The position numbers and the translations under genes were made by a program. DNA of 64,000 bases from Rallus limicola (Eukaryota > Chordata > Aves > Gruiformes > Rallidae): contig JAKCOZ010000018.1 in assembly GCA_022605955.1 (NCBI GenBank), positions 9,370,001 through 9,434,000 on the forward strand, written 5' to 3'. A model generated the notes under the pieces. It was not told the origin of the DNA and did no database searches. It was given only the letters and a program-made list of their open reading frames with translations. Positions 49,670 through 61,577 of this stretch are shown here, in pieces (the stretch's first letter is position 1; every line of letters begins with the position of its first letter).

Positions 49670-49810
49670 AACAGTAAGTGTAATCACAGGACTGAGCTCA
49701 GACAGAAAAATCTGCATTAACGGTCATGTGATTTGCAATCAGAGGAGTAATTCCTCCCGTTTCATTCGTAGATTGCCCTTGCTAATGAAATAAATGCTAT
49801 TCCACTTATG
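49670..49810. promoter_or_regulatory. Candidate conserved noncoding segment
   Basis: Repeat-free, with GCATTAACGGTCATGTGA, GGAGTAATTCCTCC (14-base perfect palindrome containing TAATTC), and GCTAATGAAATAAATG in about 100 bases. The composition and homeodomain-like cores resemble vertebrate enhancers. Judged by eye only. Confidence 0.2.
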
Positions 49811-51511
49811 GACAGAAAGAAGGAAATAGGTAAATTGCTTTTGAAGAAGCTGACCTCTGACACATGCACTTGACTTGCAGCAAAATGCTTGCTTGGAAAA
49901 TAAACTTTATGGTTCAGTGACACCCAAACAAATTGTTATTTCCACTTGTTTTGTGTCGATTAAAAGAGAGGGTATAGTTGAAGGGATTTTAATTGACCAG
50001 ACAGTTGCAATTGATTTACTCAGAGAAGTTGGGTTTTCAGAGATTTTCTTTAAATGAGCCATGGAAAAGGGAACACTAGAACTGTCTGATCAGAAAGATA
50101 TTTCTCAAAAAATTATTTGGGATCCAAATGAGATCACTACTCAAGGTGGGACCTCTAAATTTTTTTCTCATAGGAGTTCTCATAAGTCTTTAGGTATTTC
50201 GATAGCAGAGTCCAACCCTCAGAAATGCAATTTGCTTCCTTGATATCAGTTATTTTATACACAAAAGTGCTAGTGCTATCAAACAGCTTTTAAAATGAAA
50301 TTTATTTCTCTTATGGTTACTGTGGGAATTATAAATTCTAGTGTGTGCTGAGAAAAGGAAGTGAGGCTGAGCTGTATAATTTTGAAGCCTTATCTCCAAT
50401 CTGCTGCTTATTACAGTCATTCTGTAGTTGCATTTAAAATGTATTTTTCTGCATCTGAGAGTATTTCAAAGATTGTTTTTCTTGCCAATGAACTACACAG
50501 AGTTAAATTCATTGCTTATGTTAAGGGACTATATGCATGCTAATCAAGGGCTGACTGAGAATCAAGTAAATATTTATATGATGTTGCAAAGTGGTGTTAT
50601 ACCTTGTTATGCAGAGATAAAAAATTGCTCTGGAAGATGAATCTACCAGAGTTGTTTGGGGTTTTTTTTCCTACATTTTCTAGCTCTGGAGGATTCCAAT
50701 GGTCCTAAAATACCTCAACAATTTCACACTACTTAACACAAGAGTGATTTCTTCCTGACCTTTTGGATGCCAACTTAGGCTTTGCAATTGGCTTTATCTT
50801 CTGTATAGCACTCAGTGGCCCACTTCCAAGCTGTGTCATAGCACTAAGGTTTGTCTGACGTGCCATCTTCCCAAATGCTGCTGAACGCTTTTTGGGATGT
50901 CACTGTCAGGCTCACTTCAGTGAGCTCTGCGGTCTTTAGAAGTGATAAAGAATATGGGATAATCTTGGAGAGGGAAGGAGAGAGGTGGTGTGCTGCTTTT
51001 TAATCCACAAATCCTATGAATCTGTGAATTATTCATACCACAGATAGCTACTGCTAATGATTAGTGCCTCTTTACAAGAGGGCTTGAGTTCACTCTTCTC
51101 TACCTTGATTGTGTTTCTGTTAGGTTTTGAGGCAAATTGGAAAATCAGTCTTTGCTCTTGAGATAAACTTACCTCATCCTGAAGATTCAAATAAAAACAA
51201 ATTCCATCTGTTTGGCAAGTACTTCAGGGGTCCTTAACTCACTTTAACAAATCACCCCCCTTCCTGCCATCAGTTCTTTACGAAGTGATCATTAAGCTCT
51301 GCTAAAAATGAAGCTGCTCTAGCATCCTTTGGTCAGCCTTTGTGGATGTAACCATGAAAATTAAACAAGGTGCACGATTCAGAAGTAGGTTCTTGCTTGT
51401 TTGCATGGTTTGACAGATTTAAAGATTGCCTCTGAAGGGCAATCGTTGTGTGAAAGTATAAGGATGGCATCTGAAAGCAAAATATTGGGGGTTTTACTTA
51501 TGTAAAATTAA

Positions 51512-51545
51512 AGCCCAAACCAACCAACCAACTAACCAAAACCAC
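51512..51545. repeat. (CCAA)n simple repeat
   Basis: Degenerate tandem CCAA or ACCA units (AACCAACCAACCAACTAACC core). Typical microsatellite; interruptions indicate some age. Confidence 0.8.
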
Positions 51546-52984
51546 AAAAACTTTTACACTAGAAGCACCTTGTCTAAATTCTCACAATCCTTCTGTGGAG
51601 AAAGTATTATTTCCCTCACTTAAAAGCACTCCATTCTGCAAGATTAGTTTTGTTTAATATTTTTTTTATTATGTTCATACTTAACAGGACTTTAAATCTT
51701 TAAAATGTTGCAAATTCCTTTATGAAAAATGCAGATCATCCTGTTTACAGATGGAATGGCAGGAAAGTATTCCACACAGAACACAGTTCAACATGATCCT
51801 GTTTTCTTGTCCTTTTTTAATACCAGTATCGTTCTGTTAATGTTAGTCCAGAGTTAATCCAAAGCAAATGAAATTACAACTGGGCCCACTGGTTTTTATA
51901 CTGATTTTAAATGAATGGGCAGTTTTTCTCTATGTAGCAAAGTCTGTTCCAAATATTTAACCTCTCCTTCATCACACTTGATCCCAGTGGCTTTATTTGT
52001 ATTAAATTGGAGCTTACTGGGTTGTTTGAAAACATTGTCAAATGCATCCCCATTTACTTGGTTTAAGACCACTGTGCCAAGTCTCAGTATCTTGACATAA
52101 GATAAGGTTTGGCTTCTTGTGCTTTTTTTATATTATCTGTTCCTATTCTTTGATTAAAACAATATAGTTTGGTTATTTTCGGTGACATATAAATGCCACA
52201 CCCAATAGGAATGCTCAGTAAGGAATGCCTCTGTGTTTTCATACATTAAAATAATAAGTTTAGACATTATCTTTACTGGCCTTACCTTTAACAAAACTCT
52301 CGGTATTTAAAGCCCCACAAGGAGAAAAGTCAGGGTCTAACAGATTACACAGTTGGCTGAAGACAGTGTTTAAAAACAGCAAAGCAATTTTGTTCTCAGT
52401 AAGTCAGTAACTAGCAGTGCAGTACAAAGCCCAGTGCCTACAGGTCTGAATCCTTCCTGTATTGATGGTGGCTAAATCTGTCTGTTCTTAAGGCTCCTTG
52501 ACTTTTATCCTCTGATGATTTTGGTAGGCATATAGGAAATCATTAATATCAGTACATATTTCCTAGCTGGGTACATTACAAGAATCCCCTATCACATAAG
52601 ATCTCTTGCTTTTACTCATCAGAAATGCTGCATAATCCCAAATGAACCTGAGGTCTGTGAGAGGTCAGAGACATGTTCTCAGGGGTGGCTTTTCTGGTTT
52701 GCTTGACCAGAACTGTCATCTTTCTGAGCTTATTGACTAAAGGTCAATCAATATGTCTGTCTTTGCATTTTTTTATATAAATACTTCAGCACCTTAAAAG
52801 GTGTCTCAGCATGCACAGTGTCTAAAGAAGAGTAAAGGTGTTTTTAAAATAGTGTTTCTGTTAATGGTAATGGCACATGTGTGAATATTCACAGATAGAC
52901 ATGTTTACTGCGAAACTTCCTCCACTTCCAGCTATGACTGCATTCTTGTATCATAGGCACTGCTGACACACAGGAGACAGAGAC

Positions 52985-53045
52985 ATGCAACTAGATTATC
53001 TGAGGTTATACACAGGCAAAGAACTGGTAATGCCAGCACAGCACA
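52985..53045 (-). repeat. MIR-like SINE fragment, minus orientation
   Basis: The plus strand reads like the reverse complement of the MIR 3' half: TGAGGTTATACACAGGCAAA then GAACTGGTAATGCCAG. The consensus complement runs 'caaggtcacacagc' and 'aagtggcagagctggga'. Divergence is high, so chance similarity cannot be excluded. Confidence 0.3.
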
Positions 53046-53923
53046 CTGCAGTATTTAAGAAGAACCAACAAGAAATATGGATTTGAAGAAGAGTTGTTGT
53101 GCACGAATACTTAATTGTTTAATCTAATGAAAGGTGTTTCTCCCTGCAGTTCATACCTCTCATCCTTACATTTTCCCACCTTCATCCACACAATTAAAAT
53201 TTACATATGAACAGGATCATAAAAATAAGAGATTAATCCACACCTTAAAAAAATCAATTCTGTTCTTAAACAGTGTTCCTCAGCCTTTTATCACAACTTA
53301 AGGCACCACCATAAAATTCAATCACCTGTTGGGGCCTATGTAATCTGTATGCAATTGCCAACAGGGTACTTAGTTTCATGCTCAGAATACCATCTGTTTT
53401 CCTTTCCCAGGTATTTATTCAGTAATTTGGGGATTTGGGAAATTTCAGGAACATATTTCTTTAAAAAGTTTTAGGGATTTTATGGCTATGTCCAAGTAGA
53501 AACATCATGCAATCTCAGATACTGCTGCATGATAATGTTAAGCGAAGGCTTTCTTATACCACTGTGTGAAACAGCCTCTTGTTCTTTTTAATTTTTACAG
53601 ATCTTACCAAATTATTTATTCACCATAGGAATAAAGAAGTTTGGGTCAGAACTGATTTGCTGGTCTAATCTTGTTCTACAGATGATTAAAGTTGAAATTT
53701 TACATCTGCTTGATTCATTTTCACTGCTGAACCGATTATGCCTCATTAAAGACCATCAAGTCTATTGCAATTACTCACTGTCACTTGTGTAATGCCAGTA
53801 GCTCAGCATGTCAAAGTGCTTGACAAAGAGCTGCGAACTGCAAGTGAGAGCTGGGAAAGGAAAAGATCCAGGATTTTCCCATGTTTCCATAGCGACTCAG
53901 TGGCAGAGGATCACAGCTAGGTT

Positions 53924-54511
53924 TGTGTGCTGGCTTTGGCTGGGATAGAGTTAATTTTCTTCTCAGTGGCTGGTGTGGGGCTGTGTTTTGGATTTGTGGT
54001 GGAAAAAGTGTTGGTAACACAGGGATGTTTTTGTTACTGCTGAGCAGGGCTTACACCGAGTCGAGGCCTTTGTTGCTCCTCACCCCACCAGCGAGTAGCT
54101 GGGGGTGCACAAGAAGTTGGGAGCAGGCACAGTCAGGACAGCTAACCCCAATTACCAAAGGGATATCCCATATCCTATAACGTTATACTCAGTGTATAAG
54201 GCTGAGGGGAAGAAGGGAGGGGGGGGGGGACATTCAGAGCAATGGCGTTTGTCTTCCCAAGTCACCATTACACGTGGTGGAGCCCTGCTGTCCTGGGCAT
54301 GGCTGAACACCTGCCTGCCCATGGGACATGGGGAATGAATTCCTGGTTTTCTTGGCTTGTGTGTGTGGCTTTTGCTTTACCTATTAAGGTGCCTTTATCT
54401 CAGCCCAGGAGTTTCTCGCTTTTACCCTTCTGATTCTCTCCCCCATCCTGCTGTGGGGGGAGTGGGCGAGTGGCTGCGTGGGGCTGAGCTGCCAGCTGGG
54501 TTAAAGCACGG
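53924..54511 (+). mobile_element. Solo LTR of an avian endogenous retrovirus
   Basis: About 590 bases match an LTR I remember from many neoavian genomes. It begins TGTGTGCTGGCTTTGGCTGG. U3 includes GGGGGTGCACAAGAAG and a TATA-like GTATAAGGCTGAGG near 54195. It then has GGCGTTTGTCTTCCCAAG and a poly(A)-signal-like region near 54370-54390 (TTACCTATTAAGG, where AATAAA or ATTAAA is mutated). The end is near CTGGGTTAAAGCACGG. No gag, pol or env remnant and no second LTR is seen, so it is a solo LTR left by LTR-LTR recombination. GGTTT occurs at both edges (53920-53924 and 54512-54516) and may be the target-site duplication. A G run of about 10 lies at 54219-54229. Class (ERVL or ERVK) is not decided. 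Confidence 0.88.
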
Positions 54512-56280
54512 GGTTTGGTTATATTTTGACTGTCTATGTCAGCCCAACAACATAGTCCATCAATCTACGTTTCTGCAAAGGGAATTAAAATTTAACAAGG
54601 ATTCATCTTGTAGAAGTACAAGTAAGACATAATTTCTGATATAAATAGGCCTCCCATTCGTTTTCCTTCTTTCACTACCATGCAGCTTCTCCAACTTTGC
54701 TGTTGGCAATAACCTGGTGAGATCTGGGAATTTATGTTGAGCTGGAACAGAAACCAAATTCTTTGTTCCTGTATTTCACAATCCCAAATGTATCAAATTT
54801 CAGACGGTTCAGGTTTTTTCTGTCATTTCGCCCTCGAGCCCCTGAGTGGTGTGTCCCTCGGGACTCACCTCCCCAGGAAGATGCTTGCCATGCAGCCACC
54901 GCTGCTGCTCTCTTGGGGCTCTGCTGCCATCTAGCCAACTTCCACCTCAACTCCGAGTTCCTCTTTCTTCCCTGGGGGCAGAGGTACCACCTGCGAGTGT
55001 GAGGAAAGGCGAGCGGTCCTTTGTCACTGCCCCAAAAGAGGGATGGCAGTAGCTGCCCACCTTTGGTTCAGGGTGCAGAAGAAAGCGCCTTGCACTTTGC
55101 AGTTAATTTTCTGCTTGAGAAAATGAGTTTTTTAAACCCTGAAACTTTTGCCTTGCCTAAACACTTGAAGCAGAGTCATTCAGTCTGTTGGCTAGAAGAC
55201 TTTTTAAAGGCGCTACAAGCACTTTGAGATTGCACATATACAACCCAAAAAAATAAACCCCAGCAAAAAAAACACTTTTGAGAAGAGTGCAGGTGCAAAG
55301 CTGCTTTATGTAGCTGCTGCTCCTTTCTTACAGAGCAAATCTTAAAGTTACAGGTTCCCAAAGTATTTCATCAGAAAGGCAGCAATAAGGTGTGGTGTAA
55401 ACAGAACAACACACTCCAGAAAACCAAACCAGAAAACAACTGAGGGAAGAATATGTATGCAAATCTATAATAGAAAGCAAACATACATCCGTGCATGATT
55501 TTGAAATAAAGCATTCATTTTAGAAGTTTATTTAAGAGTATTCTCAGTTCTCCAGGAACTTGCTCAAGTCTGGTCATTTACCATTTTACAGCTTCACCAA
55601 AGCAGCCAGAGGGAAAATAAGTGGAAGAAGTTGTTCTGTGTGGAAAAATACCCTTGCTTAGCTGTAGCAATCCATGCAAAGCACCTAGGTTTTAAGAAAG
55701 CAGCAAATCCACAAGCAAATAACTCTTCTTTTGCATCCTTCTAATTAACTCTTCTTTTATATCCTTCCCCTTCCTATAAGTTCAAAGTGAAGGGGTTGCT
55801 TTGAGCCCTACGTTAGGACCCCATGAGGTTACTCAGTAGCTCTCCATAAAGCCTTAGCTGAGCAGAGCCCTACAAGGGCAAAAGCATCCTCACTGTTATC
55901 TGGCCAATGATGGACCTTGCAACCAAAAAGAGGATGAAAGGAGGGGGAGACTTGCCCTGGTCCTAGACCACCAAGGATTTTCAGGACTTCTGCAGATCCC
56001 CAGCCTTGCATTTAAGGATGCTCATTTGGAAACACCACCTGGGAGGAAAGTCTAGGCTTAGTAGCAGTACTATCATGCTCTGTGGTTCTATTTGTACTGC
56101 CTTTCTGTATTATCCCCTAAACCTGTGTTCTTCCTGTATTTTCTCTTCCGCTTTTCAGCACACTCTCAATGAATGTCTCCATTCACCATAGTCTGGCAAA
56201 AGAAAACAAATAACAAAAATTAAGGTATTGTGTTTCTCTGTGTTTTATTGTCCCCCCTTAAAACTGCCACTCACCTACTG
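54512..56280. other. Noncoding stretch, no gene seen
   Basis: No recognisable gene. A GC-richer, CpG-containing segment at about 54825-55030 yields several overlapping frames on both strands, none with a domain. The rest is AT-leaning. Confidence 0.55.
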
Positions 56281-56486
56281 TTATGAAGGGTTGTCAAGCA
56301 GTGAAACAGGCTGCCAGAGGAAGCAGTTGGGTCTCCATCCCTGGAGGTACCTAAAAGACTTGTAGATGTGGCACTTAGTGATGTGGTTTAGTGGTGGACA
56401 TGGCAGTCTTTGTTTAATGATTGGACTCGACAATCTTAAAGGTATTTTCCCACCTTTCCACCAATGATTTTGTGATTCTATGAATA
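56281..56486 (+). mobile_element. CR1 LINE 3' fragment, plus orientation
   Basis: The 5' part still shows the end of CR1 ORF2: read on the plus strand, RVVKQ, a stop where the family has Trp, then NRLPEEAV, SPSLEVPKR and L-DVALSDVV before the stop. The 3' UTR follows (GGACTCGACAATCTTAAAGG). The end has octamer relics GATTTTGTGATTCTATGAAT at about 56466-56485. The in-frame stop and the truncation mark it as dead. The 141-codon minus-strand frame that partly overlaps it is an antisense shadow. Confidence 0.92.
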
Positions 56487-56536
56487 CAAAATTCCTTTGT
56501 AGCGAGATGAATTTTGGGGAAGAAAATGCTTGACAT

Positions 56537-56549
56537 CCACTAGGTGGTG
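56537..56549 (+). promoter_or_regulatory. CTCF-like binding motif
   Basis: CCACTAGGTGGTG fits the CTCF core CCASYAGRKGGC except for the last C, which is T. It lies about 50 bases beyond the CR1 tail that ends at 56486. It has the same orientation as the motif at 32999, so the two would not form a convergent pair. Confidence 0.27.
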
Positions 56550-57459
56550 AAGTTGTAAAGCTTAAACGGGATGAGAGAGTTCCCAGAGCAGAGAGAGACC
56601 CTGGGACACTGCAGAGGTGGGGCTGGAGGGGGGTGTTGCTGCTTTGGGAGTTTACAGGTTGCTCAACTTCCTCCTGGCACTTGCAGAGGGGGAAGAAGGG
56701 GCACATCGCATCAGTGCAGTGATGGATTTATGGAACAGCCCTGAAATACATATTTTTCTTATTTTCCAAGTGGGGAAAAAGGTGAATCAGTAGATAAATG
56801 GGAAAAGTAATGCTGTGTATTATTTATTTAAAGACCTAGTTTATTACGGGAAGATAAATTTATCCCACCAGGACTTGTCAACTAGTGTCCTGATCTTATA
56901 AATAATTTGGTTTTCAGACGGTTTTACAATCTGCTTTGATTTGGGGCTTTTTTCAGTTAAGAATAATTTCTACAGTGTCAGCACTTAAACACTGGAAAAA
57001 ATAGGTAGGAATAATTATTTAATCATTCTTTACACGAGGTCAAAACAATAACAACAAAAAAGCACCCTGATTTTATCAGGGTCATGAAAAAATTTGCATC
57101 ACATTAGGTTTCTCTGAGATTTTTGACTCATATGAATGCAAGCAAGACTCAGAAAGTTGAAGCTTGAGCTGTCATTTGAGTTTGTGAACAGAAAAAAAAG
57201 GAAGTTTATGAAAGTTTCATGAAGGTCTCACACTTTGTTTCACATTCAGGATGAAAACATAAAACATTATCATTTTACGTAAGTTCTTCATTTTGTTAAA
57301 AAATGGTTCATTCTTCCACACATTACCAAGAGATGTGATAGCACAAATCTCTTTTTCCACTCGGTTTTCTGCCACTGAAAGAGCACTGCATTATGCATTT
57401 CTGCATCTTGCTTTGTATAGAGTCAATTATTCTAGTTACTGTTTAAAGGACATATTAAA

Positions 57460-57473
57460 AATATATATATATT
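57460..57473. repeat. (TA)n microsatellite
   Basis: Seven TA units following an A run. Short and AT-rich. Confidence 0.75.
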
Positions 57474-59929
57474 TGTAACAAATATGTATCAAATAATCAC
57501 TGGATATCACGTCCTACAGCTGAGTCTGCTCACAATGTTTTGGAAGCAGCTCTCAAATAGAAAGCTCCCTCTGACAATCTACTGTCTGCAAATCATTGAA
57601 AAATACAGGTTAGAGCTCACTCCAGAACCTTTTTCTTTCTTTTTCCTTTTTTTTTAATTCAATATAAAAGAAGCTTGCCCAGATCTCTGCAGGTAGTGAT
57701 CCATGGGCTGAATGTGGTGCAGGATCTGATTTTCCCTTTGCTGTCCTGTATGATTCTTGCTTCAGTGCACAGATTTGCCTTCGGCTGACTTGCACCGTGG
57801 CTGCAGCATGCCGGCATGCAATGGGAAGCAGAATGCCATGTATCACCTTTCCAGCCTTAAACACGAGTTGTTGTTGAGTGAATTGATGTTTGTAGCAGTA
57901 AGTAAATCTACTGAAATATTCCACAATATATGCCTAGAAATGATCGGTTATCTGCATCCACTGCAAGTATTTGTAAATATGAACATTTTCAAGTTATTCA
58001 GGACAATATTTCATTAATGAAGTGGGAGATTTAGTAGCTTCTCAGCCTTTTGAGTGCATGTTGCAATTAGATAATGGCTGATGTTTTTGAAGGTGGCTTA
58101 TCTCTTTTCCTGGTGATTATCTGCAGCTATTAACAATAGGGGCTTACTGTCAACAGAATAAAATACTAAAAGTTAGATACTGAGACACTGTGCTAAGAAA
58201 CAGTTCTCTTGTCTTGCTTACAATCAATATTTTGCTCTCTAAAATTATTAGATGCATCGAATCATTGACTCTTTTGTTTCTCTCTTGACATATTTTGGAA
58301 AAACTGCACAGGAAATTTGGGTCACAGTCCTTCTGTTATGAGACCCTTTCTTCCCTAATGTCAGAGCGATAAAATCAGGCAGAACAGAAAAATATCCTAA
58401 AAAGCAAAAATGTATGTCATTCTCATCTTCCAAATTCTCTCTCTTTCTCGCTTTGAGTTTAGAAACCAGGATGTGTGAGGGTGGAGGGAGGAGTGACTAC
58501 AAGTTTTGTTACAGCTTCTTACTTCTCTCACTGCAATTTTAGGCGCAGAATGGAGATACCTGGAGACAGATCTGAGCTGAAGTAGTGCTTCTAGCAGTAG
58601 TGTTGCTGCGTGATCTTCCTGTTTCTAAGTGCAGGATTATGTTGAAGGTAAAGTAGATTCAGCTCTGCTAAAAGTGTGTTTGTGTGGGGTCTCTCTGCAT
58701 GAGGAATATCTCCACCACTGCCGCTGGGCATGGCCATTGCTTAGCCAACCTACTTAGCCTCTTACATCTTGGTGCAACTAAATATAAATAAGAAGCCCTT
58801 GATCCTGCCATCCTCTCCATCCATCTGTGTGCAACAAACAGGCTTTGTGCCTACAAACTTGGCTTCCCATCTCTCTTCTCCAAGGCCATCCTGAGTTGGC
58901 TGCAATCCGACTCTTAAAGAGCCATGCTTTCAAGATCAGTGTAGCATTTACCTGGCTAAACCCCCTCTGTTTAAAAGTCCTCTGTGGCTTCTCAGTGCTC
59001 CTGAATTTTCTGTCTGTGTGCTTGATGAAATTGTGCCCTTCTGTGGCTGTCCTGCTCCTTGCCTCTCCTTACTCCCCAGCCTGTGTAGGCCCATCCTGTT
59101 CTGTCCAGCTCCTGACTTCAAATTCAGTTTCTATTTTCTCTCTCTAATTTCAGACCTGTCTCTTTGCACCCTATCGTAGATGTCAGCCTTTATCTCAGAG
59201 ATCTCCTCATTGCTTGCTGTTAATTTCTATTTCAAATCTACTCTGGTCAAAAATGAATTCTAGATGTGTTTTTTGTCACAACTGACACAATCTACCCAGC
59301 CTGTCAGCCAGGTTCCCCACAGTCTCTGTTGAACTTACTCCCACACAAGTGAGACCAGACCTTGGTGCTGCCATTTTCTTCTAAAGACTTTTTTTCTTTC
59401 TCCCTACCAAATACTCCTCATCTCCAGTCCTGACATCTCCCTGACAGTGAAAATCATCCCCTCCAACCAACCTATGATCAGAAGAAAACTGTATCCTTGG
59501 GTCTCTCTGTGTGGTACATTCAGGCAGTCTGAAGTCTCAGCAGCATCTGGGACTGATTTGAAGAGAAGACAACTTTGGAGAGGAAGAAGCAGTTGAGCTG
59601 GGATAACACTGGTTTGCCCTGACACTGATGTATTGCCCATTTAACTTTCCACTCATCTTTGGCTATTCTACAGCAGAGAATTTTTTTTTAATTGCTTTCT
59701 GAAATACATATGGGAATACCATAGCAACTTCTTGTTGCAGCAAATTTGTTTCTTCTGTAATTATTGCCCTAATTAACTCTAAAATATTAGCAATGCTCAT
59801 TCTACTGGTTAAATTTCAATTGAATTCTGTTACTCACCACATTTAGAGATGGATTCCAGACTGGTGAAGATAGTGTTTAAACTAAGATCTATTTAATTGG
59901 TCTTCCTTGAACGTTCCTGCACTTCTGCA

Positions 59930-59956
59930 GATATAGATATATATATATATATACAC
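59930..59956. repeat. (TA)n microsatellite
   Basis: GATATAGATATATATATATA followed by TACAC. The pure TA part spans about 59936-59952. Confidence 0.8.
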
Positions 59957-61561
59957 TTGTATTTCTATTCATTTATGAACATACATCAGTGTTCTGCCAG
60001 ATAATGCCTTACATCAAAAGCTATCCCAGTGAAGCCAGCAGGGCTTGTAGGTTGAAGAAAATATTGACTGTGAAAATAACTCTAAAAACTTATCATTGAT
60101 TTGCATACACCTCCCTTTTTTGGCCCCTTTTCTTTTTCCCAGGCAGCTCTTCCATCAGATTCATTTCTCTGCCCTCTACATTTGATTTCCCTCCTCTGTA
60201 TTTATAATCTGCAACTGACGCGATAGTGTCTCTGTTTCCTGTACTCTGCAGGAGGGACAGCCCTTATTTTTCTGTTTGATCTGTGTTTTTGCAAGCTGAG
60301 AGGACTGTGCTAGGGATGCTGATGCCTACAGGGTGGGGGGATTCATTCACCTGAGCTTGTCTGTTGTCTGAAACCCAGAATATTTTGACACAACCAAATA
60401 TTTGGATGAGAAACTACTTGGGAATTTTAGTTACCATGGATCTAGATCATGTGCATGAGCCAAAAATGTAAAACATTTTCATATTGAATGTTATTATTAA
60501 GATCGAATATTAAAGGAAATTTAAAATTGAAGTTAAGCAAATATCATTTCCAGCTGCTCCTGAAAGAGGTATTTTCTTACGCTTCCCATCCCATATGCAA
60601 ACTTTGACACTTTCTTTTGCACTGGTAGAGGGACATAAATTTAGGACAGACAATAGGGACATAAATTGGCAGAACACCGATCACTTTATTTGAGAAGAAG
60701 GATAATTTTCCACTGCTTTAACTCTGTGAAGTAGCTCACCAAGAGGTCAGCCAAGCCTTGGTATGTGTGCCAGGGAGGCTGGGACCACACAGCTGAGGGC
60801 AGGGAGCAGTTGGGACACAAGACAGTGGCCACTCTTTAGTTCTTAGATGGGTCCAGATGTGACATCATGCCAAACCCTTGGCTCACAGAAGCTGAAAGAG
60901 TAGTTAATTTAGCCCACTCATCACCACTGTATTGACAGAATTTAAAAAAAATTGAGTGTATAGATGAAGGAAGTAACTGGGTTTTCTTCTAAGGTGCCAC
61001 TGGATCATAAAGAACCCTTGTTTCTTCACATTAAAAACTTCCAGGCTTCCTTTAATAATATCTGGGTTTTAGAGAGAAAAAGGAATTGAGCTGTTAGATC
61101 TTGTTTGCAGAAACATTCCATAAATACAAAATTATTTGCTCAGAGGGTTTTTTTTTCGGCAAAGTGAAGGTGCATTTGTGCAACTGTCTTGAAAGGTCTG
61201 TGTGAATGTAAACATAACAGAAATCCCACGTGATTGATGAAGAATGATAGATCCTGAGCAACAGCTAAAGAACTCAGTGCAGGAGCTATCTGTTGAAATT
61301 TTACCTCTGTGTAAAAAGCCAACAGAGGTCTTATCCTTTATTTAAATCTCGTGTTACTACAACTTAAAATCCTCACAACCCTTTTAGCAGAGGGTTGAGA
61401 ATTTGATACGTAGGGAACTGTTTGTCAGCAATGCCACCAAAACGCAGTAATAAGTCTGTGTGTGATTATTTAATTGAAAAATGCAGAAAGACAAATTCTT
61501 TTCTAAGAACAAACGGCATCTCCCAGATAAGCTGCAGTTGTTTCCTTCTCGGGAAAGGAAA

Positions 61562-61577
61562 AACAACAACAACAAAA
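61562..61577. repeat. (CAA)n microsatellite
   Basis: AACAACAACAACAAAA run of about four units inside an A-rich segment. Confidence 0.7.

Larger units (their letters stand above)
36861..53922. other. Noncoding stretch, no gene seen
   Basis: No recognisable gene in about 17 kb. Open frames reach about 109 codons and are scattered and unsupported. The listed contents are two perfect palindromes (37.3 and 44.5 kb), MIR-like pieces (37.9 and 53.0 kb), a palindromic repeat (48.1 kb), simple repeats (45.1, 47.6 and 51.5 kb) and candidate regulatory segments (37.1 and 49.7 kb). Homopolymer runs near 40423 and 43850 are unremarkable. Confidence 0.6.

Noticed and set aside
53923..54632. Several plus-strand frames of 60-90 codons
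   Set aside because: All lie inside or just beyond the solo LTR, which does not encode protein; none matches retroviral genes.
54918..54936. Reverse CTCF-like text (CTGCCATCTAGCC)
   Set aside because: The last bases of the core (TGG) are missing, so the match is too weak compared with the two listed sites.
56281..56706. 141-codon minus-strand frame
   Set aside because: It runs antisense through a CR1 3' fragment into a pyrimidine-rich neighbour; it is a shadow of the repeat.
58827..59147. 106-codon hydrophobic plus-strand frame
   Set aside because: Pyrimidine-rich DNA automatically encodes Leu/Ser/Phe/Pro-rich text; no membrane-protein family is recognisable.
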